A DNA stretch of 29,167 nt from an uncultured Oscillibacter sp. GTDB taxonomy: Bacteria; Bacillota; Clostridia; Oscillospirales; Oscillospiraceae. Position 1 is the first letter of the stretch; each line of letters starts with the position of its first letter. The position numbers and the translations under genes are program-made. Below, piece by piece: positions 7,024-13,772 of the stretch. The stretch covers positions 1 to 29,167 of the forward strand of contig CAJUBX010000018.1 in NCBI GenBank assembly GCA_910585165.1, read 5' to 3'. The notes below the pieces were generated by a model, which was not told the DNA's origin, did no database searches, and was given only the letters and a program-made list of their open reading frames with translations.

Positions 7024-7058
7024 TTTCCGCTTGAACTGTGATATAATGCAAGCGGAAA
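7024..7058 (+). promoter_or_regulatory. Palindrome-flanked -10 box (promoter/operator)
   Basis: TATAAT at 7042-7047 lies between perfect 10-bp inverted arms, TTTCCGCTTG (7024-7033) and CAAGCGGAAA (7049-7058). No good -35 box is seen 17 bp upstream. A dimeric regulator binding the palindrome would cover the -10 box, so this looks like an activator-dependent or repressed promoter for the gene starting at 7072. Confidence 0.6.
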
Positions 7059-7071
7059 GGGGGCGCGTTGA

Positions 7072-7275
7072 ATGAAGCGCTATACTGTTGATCTCCGTAG
7101 CCTGAACCCCGATGAAAGGCAAGCCGCTTTTGAGTTGATGGACGGTTTTTCTTTCATGGCAAATGAAATTTTCGGGGAATCCGGGCTTGAAGGCGCTGTT
7201 GTGTACTGGGATAGACAGGAAGATTTTCCCACTTCACCTGTTTTCCCGCGCGGCTGTCCCTTCCGGGAAGGCTGA
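7072..7275 (+). CDS. Small hypothetical protein, only plus-strand gene of the element
   Basis: This 67-residue protein begins MKRYTVDLRSLNPDERQAA and continues with a helical, hydrophobic 'ELMDGFSFMANEIFGESG' segment. It has a GGAAAGGGGG site upstream and its own promoter-like region with a palindrome. No family is recognised. It faces opposite to all neighbours, as regulatory genes in mobile elements often do, but no DNA-binding motif is obvious. Its last 42 nt overlap the convergent gene ending at 7234. Confidence 0.66.
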   Translation: MKRYTVDLRSLNPDERQAAFELMDGFSFMANEIFGESGLEGAVVYWDRQEDFPTSPVFPRGCPFREG

Positions 7276-7761
7276 TTGCAGGTCCGGGGAAGGCAATCCC
7301 CAAATCTGAATTAAGGCCCTCGGATAGTCCGGGTCATAGTCGAATATGGCCCGGATTTTTCCTTTCCCGTACCGTTCGATTAGTTCCGGCACCTGTGCAA
7401 GTTTTTGGAAGATCGTTCCGTCGTTCCTCCAAAATCCCGCAGAAATCGCTAAGTCCTTCACGTAACCGTAATGCGCATACACAATGCTACTGTTCACGCC
7501 GTCCACCCATAGGACAACCGGGGAACCGTCCGGCGTGGCGGCTACTTGCGGCGCTTCCTGTTCCGGCGCTTCAAGGCCCAGCCACCACACGGGGCTATTG
7601 CGGGCCGCTTCGTTCGGGCAAGCGTCGCAGTTCTCAGCGCCGCACCCGGCGCAGAAGCGCGCCTGAAATTCCTTGTCCCACGGTCCTTCAACGCAGGGCA
7701 AGGACCGCAGGAAGGCCCCCAGCGCTTCCGGGCTTCGCGTGATCTGTTGGAAGTTGTTCAC
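7234..7761 (-). CDS. Hypothetical element protein with Cys cluster
   Basis: This 175-residue protein starts at GTG 7761 (GAGGAA upstream). It has a cluster CAGCGAENCDACP at about residues 38-50 that could bind zinc, then a strand-rich half (VVLWVDGVNSSIVYAHYGYV; RAIFDYDPDYPRALIQIWG). No family is recognised. It is the last gene of the right-hand minus-strand run and converges on the plus-strand gene at 7072. Confidence 0.7.
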   Translation of the reverse strand: MNNFQQITRSPEALGAFLRSLPCVEGPWDKEFQARFCAGCGAENCDACPNEAARNSPVWWLGLEAPEQEAPQVAATPDGSPVVLWVDGVNSSIVYAHYGYVKDLAISAGFWRNDGTIFQKLAQVPELIERYGKGKIRAIFDYDPDYPRALIQIWGLPSPDLQSAFPEGTAARENR

Positions 7762-7764
7762 CGT

Positions 7765-8532
7765 TCATTCCTCTTTCTTCTGGCCGTCCCCGGCGCGCTC
7801 CCGCATTTTCGCGGGGTCAATGCCCGTCATTTTGAAAAAAGCCATATCCATTGCCACCTTCGCAAAGGCGTTCAGCGCCCCTTTTGCGGCGGTTTCGCGG
7901 GCTTCCGGGGGAAGGTCCTTCAAAATAGCGCCGATTTTATGAACCGCTTCTTCTGCCATCTTGTCCAGTTCTGCGGCGCGCTCTTCGCCTTCTTCCGGCT
8001 CCACAGATACAAAGATTTCAGATTTCAGGATACAAAGCGGACGCACGCCCTCGTCGCCGTTGCAAGCGTAGTAGGTGCTCAGCGCGCCGTCAGTGTAGAC
8101 GTTGCGCACGAAAGCGCCCCATTGCGGCAAACAGGAATCAGGCGTAACCAGCCACCACCAATCTTCCGCGTTCAGGTTCGGAATCAAAGCGCGGTATTTG
8201 CGGAACTGTTCGCAGGACAGAAGGCCGATCATTGCGCTTGTGATTCCGTAATCCGTCATTCCATCGTCAGAAGTCAGGTCCAGCGCCAGCGGAACGAAAT
8301 CTTCCTTCTTCGCGCCCTCCCGGCACAGCGCTTCCAGAAATTCGCCGTTCAGTTCCCGGTTCAGGCTGGATACGGCAAAGTTGTTCTTGCCGTCCGTGTC
8401 AAAGGCCCGCCGAAACAGGGAATCCGCCGAAAGCACCAGCGCACCGCCGCGCAGATCGTCCAGTTTAACCCAGTTCACCCCCGCGTAAGTGAATACGCGG
8501 CCATTTTTCAAGGCTCCAATTTTGCGTTCCAT
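7765..8532 (-). CDS. DUF6273-like protein
   Basis: This 255-residue protein looks like the DUF6273 family: an N-terminal 'VNWVKLDDLRGGALVLSAD' part, a middle SSLNRELNGEFL segment, then 'WWWLVTPDS' followed by 'YYACNGDEGVRPLCIL', the family's WLxTP...GVRP pattern. These domains are usually found in surface or repeat proteins of gut Clostridia; here it is short and has no signal peptide, so it probably acts inside the cell. A helical tail follows. Substrate and role are unknown. GGGAG precedes the ATG. Confidence 0.7.
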   Translation of the reverse strand: MERKIGALKNGRVFTYAGVNWVKLDDLRGGALVLSADSLFRRAFDTDGKNNFAVSSLNRELNGEFLEALCREGAKKEDFVPLALDLTSDDGMTDYGITSAMIGLLSCEQFRKYRALIPNLNAEDWWWLVTPDSCLPQWGAFVRNVYTDGALSTYYACNGDEGVRPLCILKSEIFVSVEPEEGEERAAELDKMAEEAVHKIGAILKDLPPEARETAAKGALNAFAKVAMDMAFFKMTGIDPAKMRERAGDGQKKEE

Positions 8533-8547
8533 AGTTGTTTTTCTCCC

Positions 8548-9051
8548 TTATGTAATATTTTGGTCCCGTTTCCGGGCTTCCAACTCTTCCCGCGCTTCCT
8601 GTTCCGCCGCCGTGATCGTGCGGTCAATCTCAGAAAGCGCCCGGCGCATTTCTTCCGCCGAAAGGCCGATTGTCAGGCAAATAAACAGTTCCGCCGCCTC
8701 TTCTTCCGGCGTGAACTCCTTCTTCCGGGTCACTTCACAAGCCGGGTTCTGGCATATCAGTTCCGGCTTGTCCGCCATCGGGTCCACGGAACAGCCGGGG
8801 AATCCAAATTTGCGCGGACAATGGCCGTTCATGCGCTGGATTTGCAGGTATTCCAGAACGCCCTTGTACTTGATTTGGTTTCTTTGCGTTGACAGGAACG
8901 CCGTACCGCCTGCGGCCTGCAAGATGAATCCGCACCGTTCGGCCAGCTTCATTACAGCGGCCCACCCCAAATCATTAGAAGCGGCGTGCGCCCGCGTTTT
9001 TTCGGTCTGCGCTTTTGCGAAAACGTCCGGGCTTGTCCCTTTAACCTTCAT
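8548..9051 (-). CDS. Hypothetical element protein with four cysteines
   Basis: This 167-residue protein starts at ATG 9051, chosen for GGAAGGGG about 7 nt upstream; the frame extends further back without a comparable site. It has scattered cysteines (GHCPRKFGFPGCSVD, then ICQNPACEV) that could form a zinc site, and a long charged helical C-terminus (EEEAAELFICLTIG, then TAAEQEAREELEARKRDQ). No family is recognised. It begins 4 nt after the upstream stop. Confidence 0.66.
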   Translation of the reverse strand: MKVKGTSPDVFAKAQTEKTRAHAASNDLGWAAVMKLAERCGFILQAAGGTAFLSTQRNQIKYKGVLEYLQIQRMNGHCPRKFGFPGCSVDPMADKPELICQNPACEVTRKKEFTPEEEAAELFICLTIGLSAEEMRRALSEIDRTITAAEQEAREELEARKRDQNIT

Positions 9052-9055
9052 GCTT

Positions 9056-9724
9056 TCACCCCTTCCGCTTTCGCCGGAAATCCCCGGCGTTCGGGCACGT
9101 TTTCCAATGCGGCACAAAGGCAACGGGCAAATCGTGGCTTTCCTCTTCCGGGCGGGCGGCGCGGCCTGTGATAACTTCGCCTTCATCGGTCATAAAACGG
9201 TCACTTCCGCCGCCTTCAATCACAAAGACGGGTTCCGGGTCCACCGGCATATTGCGCCCGCTCGTTGTGCGTATCCATTCAATGGTACAGCCGCACCCAC
9301 GGCAATTACTCACTTTGTTTTCTCCTTCCTGCGGGCTTCCCGCAAGTGTCGGGGCCATTGGTTCAAGCCGCCGAAATATACACACAGCTTCCGGCCCCAC
9401 GTTCGGGTTTTCCGGCCTGAACATAACCACAAAATCCCTGTGCGTCCCGCCGCGCCACAACTGTTCCGCAAAAGCAATGGCGTTCGTCCATGCGGCGCGC
9501 CGGTCCTCTTCCAGCCGGGCGGCTTCTTTCGCTTCCGGGGTTTCATACCGGGTGAAGATGGAGGGGAAGCCCCCGGCGATTTCCACGGTTACACGCAGGG
9601 AAAGAAGATCGCTTTCCGTCTGCGTGTACTCGCACCAAACGGGCCGCTTTCCGTCCTTCCCGCCGCCTGTAATCATCATGCAGGCCGGGCCGGTCCAGTC
9701 CGGGAACTCGATTTTCTTTTTCAT
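9056..9724 (-). CDS. Possible fusion: unknown N-terminal domain plus zinc-binding protein
   Basis: This is a 222-residue frame from ATG 9724 (GGAAGGGG upstream). Residues 1 to about 135 form one unit (DWTGPACMMITGGGKDGKRP ... DFVVMFRPENPNVGPEAVCI). A second unit begins 'VSNCRGCGCTIEWIRTTSGR' and includes 'MPVDPEP', which looks like a separate small phage protein. The junction holds a GTG (9313) with AAGGAG 8 nt upstream and a TGA overlapping it in the neighbouring frame. Two proteins, one fusion, or both from one frame are possible. See findings. Confidence 0.65.
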   Translation of the reverse strand: MKKKIEFPDWTGPACMMITGGGKDGKRPVWCEYTQTESDLLSLRVTVEIAGGFPSIFTRYETPEAKEAARLEEDRRAAWTNAIAFAEQLWRGGTHRDFVVMFRPENPNVGPEAVCIFRRLEPMAPTLAGSPQEGENKVSNCRGCGCTIEWIRTTSGRNMPVDPEPVFVIEGGGSDRFMTDEGEVITGRAARPEEESHDLPVAFVPHWKTCPNAGDFRRKRKG

Positions 9725-9741
9725 GCGTCCCGCCCCTTCCT

Positions 9742-10317
9742 TCACGGTTTGTTCCAAATCCGATTAACCGCCGCGTGGCACACGTCCGCGCCGTTGGTGT
9801 TTACCCAATCTTCCAGCGCTTCCCGGCGTGCCCGGCGTGCGGCCTCTTCCTCCGCTTTGAAATCCTGTTCCAGCGTTTCGGGGTTGTGATACTGAACACA
9901 GCGCCCAGTTCCGCAGGCAAAGGCCACTTCCAGCAAGATACAGCCGGAACCGCTAATGTCCGGGTGAATCCGCACGTTCAGGCTTCCAAACTGCATTTGA
10001 AAGAATCCTTCCGGCGCGTTAGGTTCCTTTTTCAGCCCCTTTACGGCTCCGATCTCCTGAACGGCCAGTTCCCGCGCCTTCTTCGCGGTCAGCTTCACGC
10101 CGCCCGGATACTCCTTTTTCTTTGCCATCGTGTCCCACTCCTTCCTCTCCATTTTCGGGCACCATGCGGGGACGTATGGAAGAAAGCGTTCAACCCCTAC
10201 CAGATACCCCCGGTGTGGCCCTTCTGCAAAGCACCTGTAACCCGTCTGTCCCTTCGTCCACGGTTCGGTTACTATGTGTTCGCACCCTTCGCAGGTCCGG
10301 GAGAAGTCCGCGTTCAT
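9742..10317 (-). CDS. Possible fusion of two small element proteins
   Basis: This is a 191-residue frame from ATG 10317, which overlaps the upstream stop as ATGA. Residues 1-63 form a Cys-containing unit (CEGCEHIVTEPWTKGQTGYR, ending PAWCPKM) that would make a complete small protein. Residues 64-191 form a second unit starting MAKKKEYPGGVKLTAKKARE and ending in a charged helix. The internal ATG (10128) has its own GGAAGGAG site about 9 nt upstream, but no stop separates the units. Neither unit has a recognised function. Confidence 0.65.
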   Translation of the reverse strand: MNADFSRTCEGCEHIVTEPWTKGQTGYRCFAEGPHRGYLVGVERFLPYVPAWCPKMERKEWDTMAKKKEYPGGVKLTAKKARELAVQEIGAVKGLKKEPNAPEGFFQMQFGSLNVRIHPDISGSGCILLEVAFACGTGRCVQYHNPETLEQDFKAEEEAARRARREALEDWVNTNGADVCHAAVNRIWNKP

Positions 10318-10580
10318 ACGGCTACCCCCGGCCCCGTTCCGCGCTTCCGGCCCCTGCGGGCAATCCCCGCGTCAACGGCCTTCTGTGCAATAACCGGGTT
10401 ATATGCAGGGCGCTTGTTTCGCCCATCCTTCCCCGGATACCCCCGCCGCAGTTCACGGGAAATTGTGGCCGGGTCCGTCCCGATCTCTTCCGCTATGGCC
10501 TGCGCAGGCGTTCCGATGGACCACAGCCGCGCAATGCGCTTCCTGTCCTCGAAATCAATGTATCTGTATCTTCTCGCCAC
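10314..10580 (-). CDS. HTH DNA-binding protein resembling IS30 transposase N-terminus
   Basis: This 88-residue protein starts at GTG 10580, 4 nt after the upstream stop, with a GGGGG site; a longer frame to 10655 overlaps the upstream gene too far. The sequence (RKRIARLWSIGTPAQAIAEE, GTDPATISRELRRG) is the HTH_38 helix-turn-helix found at the N-terminus of IS30-type transposases. No DDE catalytic domain follows, so it is a free-standing DNA-binding protein, probably a regulator, and not a transposase. Phages and elements often carry such short forms. Confidence 0.78.
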   Translation of the reverse strand: MARRYRYIDFEDRKRIARLWSIGTPAQAIAEEIGTDPATISRELRRGYPGKDGRNKRPAYNPVIAQKAVDAGIARRGRKRGTGPGVAV

Positions 10581-10584
10581 GGTT

Positions 10585-11580
10585 TCACCCCCATTTCTCT
10601 TTCCCCTGCGGCGGCGGCCCAGTCCCGCCGCCCTCTTCCTTCCGCGTTTCTGCATACGGCTTCCCGGTCCCGGTTTCCTCCGCCGCTGTCCCGGTCAGCA
10701 TTTCCGCGCCGGGCTTGTCCTGCTGGCTGTTTTCCGCCGCGTCCGTGGTGTCTGCCGGTGCAAAATCGTATTTTTTGTATTCCTCCAACAGTTCTTCACG
10801 CCGGGCCACTTCCTGCGGCTGTTCATACTGTGCGAAATTAAAGCATTTCTTGAACTTCCGCGCCGCGTCGATAATCTTTTTGTCGTAGTCGTATTGAATC
10901 AACTGCATTGTGCAAAAGAAATCCCATGCGCTTTTGATTCCGCCGATCTTGTTACATACCCGCCGAAACTGTTCCCGCTCTTCCGCGTTCATCCAAGTTT
11001 CCCCGGCTTCCTGTGCCAACTTGTCCGCTTCCCGCTTATTGTCGTATTCCAAGGTTCCGGGGATTTCCGCCCGATAGGTTTCTTTCCAATCATCTTCCGC
11101 GCGCTGGTACAGATCATCAAAGGAAATTTCAACTTCCCCGTCGTATGTGGTTTCATCTGCGCCGTATTCAATGCGGTAAGCGTCAATCAGGCCGTTTTCG
11201 TCGTAGGTTACGAAAATGTGAATCAGGCTGTAATCTTCCGCCCAGAAGTCAAACCCGCAGGAATCGCCGTGAATGATCGCCGCACATTCCGCCTGCTTCG
11301 GCATTTCCTTAACGTTGATTTCGTCGTAAGGGTGAATACCGAAATAGCCGCCGTTCTTTGTGTAGAGGTCCGCATAGCTATCTTCGTCGCAAACCAATTC
11401 CTGCGTCTTGTCCTTTCGGTCACGGTCAACGGGGTTCTTGTAGCCGTCCGCCGCGCTGTACCATTCCACCGTACCCCAGCCGGGCTTTGCGGCCTGCTTA
11501 TAGGCTTCCGTCTTGCTTGCCAGTTTGCAAACCGGGATACTCACAACATCAGTGACAATGTATCTTACTTCGTTCTTCAT
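10585..11580 (-). CDS. Large acidic hypothetical protein, first gene of the minus-strand run
   Basis: This 331-residue protein starts at ATG 11580 with a strong GGGAGGAA site 6-7 nt upstream. The N-terminal two-thirds are acidic and rich in Tyr, Asp and Glu (YIVTDVVSIPVCKLASKTEA; HGDSCGFDFWAEDYSLIHIF). The last 60 residues are low-complexity and probably disordered (Thr, Ala, Glu, Pro, Gly). No family is recognised. It is the promoter-proximal gene of the run, and its leader has two unusual hairpins. Early genes in this position are often anti-defence or regulatory, but nothing in the sequence proves that. Confidence 0.7.
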   Translation of the reverse strand: MKNEVRYIVTDVVSIPVCKLASKTEAYKQAAKPGWGTVEWYSAADGYKNPVDRDRKDKTQELVCDEDSYADLYTKNGGYFGIHPYDEINVKEMPKQAECAAIIHGDSCGFDFWAEDYSLIHIFVTYDENGLIDAYRIEYGADETTYDGEVEISFDDLYQRAEDDWKETYRAEIPGTLEYDNKREADKLAQEAGETWMNAEEREQFRRVCNKIGGIKSAWDFFCTMQLIQYDYDKKIIDAARKFKKCFNFAQYEQPQEVARREELLEEYKKYDFAPADTTDAAENSQQDKPGAEMLTGTAAEETGTGKPYAETRKEEGGGTGPPPQGKEKWG

Positions 11581-11597
11581 TTTGCGTTCCTCCCGGC

Positions 11598-11660
11598 TTT
11601 TTTGCCTGTTATTCGGCAAAAAAATAAATGCAAGAAACGGTTGTTACCGTTCTTGCATTT
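11598..11660 (-). promoter_or_regulatory. Tandem hairpins in leader: terminator plus alternative pairing
   Basis: Reading the minus strand, a near-perfect hairpin (arms 11660-11646 and 11641-11626, one bulge, 4-nt loop) is followed by a run of seven T (11624-11618). That T-run and the next bases also form the first arm of a second perfect 9-bp hairpin (TTTTTTGCC/GGCAAAAAA, 11598-11606 with 11615-11623). The first is terminator-like; the second could tie up its U-tract. A TATATT box lies just upstream (11666-11661) without a clear -35 box. Confidence 0.6.
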
Positions 11661-11809
11661 AATATACTACTTCACAAAATCTCTGTTTCTTATAATCTGC
11701 CCGGAAACCGGGGCGGAAAACCGGGAAATTTTTCGCCGGAAAAGGGGACGTATCCCATACGGGGCGGCGCTTTTGGAAAAAACGACGAAGGCGGGGCAGA
11801 AAATTCTTG

Positions 11810-11838
11810 TTGACAAACCGCCGAAAATCCTGTATCTT
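11810..11838 (+). promoter_or_regulatory. Sigma-A promoter of the leucine operon
   Basis: TTGACA (11810-11815), a spacer of exactly 17 bp and TATCTT (11833-11838) give a strong promoter. Transcription would begin near 11845 and enter the T-box leader. Confidence 0.78.
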
Positions 11839-11844
11839 ATACCC

Positions 11845-12140
11845 CAACAGCAAAATAACGAAACGCGACGACAGGGAGAAAGTCCTTTTCCGCATGCTTT
11901 AGAGAGCCGCCGGTTGCTGGGAGGCGGCGCGGAGGGGAAGGATGTTACTGGCCCTCGAGCGGTTCCGCTGAGACCGGGGAGCGGTTTAGGCGGAAACGGG
12001 TTTCCTCACCGTTACCAAAGAGGCGGGATTCGTCCGGCAGAGCCGGGCCGATGCCGGAAGCGGGCAGTTTTGCCAATGAGAGTGGTACCGCGGAAGCTGA
12101 GCTTTCGTCTCTTTAGAAAGAAGGAGACGAGGGCTTTTTT
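11845..12140 (+). promoter_or_regulatory. T-box riboswitch leader (leucine tRNA sensing) upstream of leuA
   Basis: The T-box core AATGAGAGTGGTACCGCGG (12075-12093) is followed by a terminator (stem 12101-12111 with 12124-12134, T-run 12135-12140). Upstream, AGAGAG at 11901 and the stem around CCGCC/GGCGG fit Stem I. The TGGT of the core pairs with an ACCA tRNA end, as expected for tRNA-Leu. CTC at 11954-11956, just before GAGCGG, is the most likely specifier codon; TTA and CTG also lie in this segment. Uncharged leucine tRNA would stabilise the antiterminator and switch the operon on. Confidence 0.92.
12101..12140 (+). terminator. T-box regulated terminator
   Basis: The stem GCTTTCGTCTC / GAGACGAGGGC (two G-U pairs) with an A-rich loop is followed by six T. 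It competes with the antiterminator formed by the T-box sequence just upstream. Confidence 0.88.
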
Positions 12141-12186
12141 GTTGTTTTCAAGTGAATTTTCAAATACATGACAGGAGGAACCCACC

Positions 12187-13731
12187 ATGAAGCGCATCAA
12201 GATTTTCGACACCACCCTCCGGGACGGCGAGCAGTCCCCCGGCTGCAGCATGAACCTTCCGGAGAAGATTGAGATGGCGAAGCAGCTGGAGCGCCTGGGC
12301 GTGGACGTGATCGAGGCGGGCTTTGCCATTGCCTCCCCCATGGACCACAAGAGCGTGAAGTCCATTGCCGCCGCTGTCTCCAAGTGTACGGTGGCCAGCC
12401 TGGCCCGCTGCACCAAGGGGGACATCGACGCCGCCTGGGACGCGGTGAAGGCGGCAAAGCACCCCCGCATCCACGTGTTCCTGGCCACCAGCGACATCCA
12501 TATGGAGTACAAGCTGAAAATGACCCGGGAGGAGGTGCTCCAGCGCATCAGTGAGATGGTGGCCTACGCCAAGAGCTTTTGCGAGGATATCGAATTTTCT
12601 GCCGAGGACGCTTCCCGCTCCGACCACGCGTTCCTGGCCCAGTGTTTTTCAAGAGCCCTGGCCGCCGGGGCCACGACCTTGAACGTCCCCGACACGGTGG
12701 GCTATTCCACGCCCCAGGAGATGGGGGATTTGATCCGCTACCTCCGGGAGCATGTGGAGGGCATCGAAAACGTGGATATCTCCACCCACTGCCATAACGA
12801 CCTTGGCATGGCGGTGGCCAACTCCCTGGCCTGCATCCAGGCGGGAGCCACCCAGGTGGAGTGCACCGTCAACGGCATCGGCGAGCGGGCGGGCAACGCC
12901 AGCCTGGAGGAGCTGGTCATGGCAATCCGCACCCGCCGGGACTTCTACGGCGCGGACACCGCCGTCAACACCCGGCAGATTTACCGCTCCAGCAAGCTTT
13001 TAAGCTCCATTACCGGTGTGGCCATCGCCCCCAGCAAGGCCATCGTGGGCGCCAACGCCTTCGCCCATGAATCGGGCATTCACCAGCACGGCGTTCTCGC
13101 CAACGCCCAGACCTACGAGATCATGAATTCCACCGACGTGGGCATCCCTCAAAATACCATGGTCCTGGGCAAGCACTCCGGCAAGCATGCCCTCCGGGAG
13201 AAGCTGGAGTCTATGGGCTACGAGCTCAGCGACGAGGAGCTGGAAGGCGTTTTCACCCGTTTCAAAACCTTGGCGGACAAGAAAAAGAGCATTACCGGGT
13301 CCGATTTGGAATCCCTGGTCCTCCACCGCCGGAACAACAGCCTCAACGCCCAGACCGGGGCCTGCCGCCTTCTGGGCCACCTGATCAACACCAGCACCAG
13401 CGCCAGCCTTCCCACCACCTCCTATATCAAATTGGAGCGGGACGGAGAGGTCCGGGAGGACGCCGCCATCGGCTCCGGCCCCCTGGACGCGTCCTTCAAG
13501 GCCATCAACCGGATGCTGGATTTGGACATCAAGCTGGAGAGCTTCAGCCTGAACGCCGTCACCGACGGCGAGGACGCCATCGGCGAGGGCATCGTAAAAA
13601 TCAAGGCCCCCAACGGGGAGACTTACACCGGCACCGGCCTTTCTACGGATATCATCGAGTCCTCTATCCGGGCCTATGTCAACGGCATCAACAAGATGAT
13701 GGAGGACGCCTCCGCAGAGGCCACCGCCTGA
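12187..13731 (+). CDS. leuA: 2-isopropylmalate synthase
   Basis: LeuA joins acetyl-CoA to 2-oxoisovalerate, the first committed step of leucine synthesis. The 514 residues are full length. 'FDTTLRDGEQSPG' (7-19) holds the catalytic Arg12 and metal-binding Asp13; 'STHCHNDLG' gives the metal-binding His201 and His203, and 'GERAGN' follows. The C-terminal part (about 390-500) is the allosteric domain that binds leucine, so feedback inhibition is expected in addition to the T-box. AGGAGG lies 8 nt before the ATG. It is the first gene of leuA-leuC-MTase-leuD-leuB. Confidence 0.97.
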   Translation: MKRIKIFDTTLRDGEQSPGCSMNLPEKIEMAKQLERLGVDVIEAGFAIASPMDHKSVKSIAAAVSKCTVASLARCTKGDIDAAWDAVKAAKHPRIHVFLATSDIHMEYKLKMTREEVLQRISEMVAYAKSFCEDIEFSAEDASRSDHAFLAQCFSRALAAGATTLNVPDTVGYSTPQEMGDLIRYLREHVEGIENVDISTHCHNDLGMAVANSLACIQAGATQVECTVNGIGERAGNASLEELVMAIRTRRDFYGADTAVNTRQIYRSSKLLSSITGVAIAPSKAIVGANAFAHESGIHQHGVLANAQTYEIMNSTDVGIPQNTMVLGKHSGKHALREKLESMGYELSDEELEGVFTRFKTLADKKKSITGSDLESLVLHRRNNSLNAQTGACRLLGHLINTSTSASLPTTSYIKLERDGEVREDAAIGSGPLDASFKAINRMLDLDIKLESFSLNAVTDGEDAIGEGIVKIKAPNGETYTGTGLSTDIIESSIRAYVNGINKMMEDASAEATA

Positions 13732-13772
13732 ATCAGACAAAATTTCGTAATCATGAAGGAGCGTGAATACAA

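Larger units (their letters stand above)
6557..7071. other. Intergenic control region of the element
   Basis: This is the only stretch of more than 300 bases without a gene inside the element. It holds the 17-bp inverted repeat (6655-6707), a short hairpin with GCCGCC/GGCGGC arms near 6847-6864, a plus-strand promoter (6871-6899), a terminator hairpin (6942-6988) and a palindrome-flanked -10 box (7024-7058). No convincing minus-strand promoter for the replication gene was found, so that operon may be read through from the right or use a weak promoter here. Confidence 0.65.
11581..12186. other. Intergenic junction between mobile element and leucine operon
   Basis: This 600-bp gap contains the minus-strand leader hairpins (11598-11660), a stretch from about 11661 to 11809 in which I see no gene or clear signal, and the plus-strand promoter and T-box leader of leuA (11810-12140). 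Base composition shifts to the richer G+C of the chromosome here, so the end of the element probably lies at about 11660-11800. No attachment repeat could be identified because the other end is outside the window. Confidence 0.55.

Noticed and set aside
10314..10580. IS30 insertion sequence
   Set aside because: Only the helix-turn-helix part is present; there is no DDE domain and there are no terminal inverted repeats, and the gene fits the operon spacing.
9775..12171. Very long plus-strand open frame across the element
   Set aside because: It is rich in Arg, Phe and Pro with no domain, lies opposite well-supported minus-strand genes and crosses the T-box leader.
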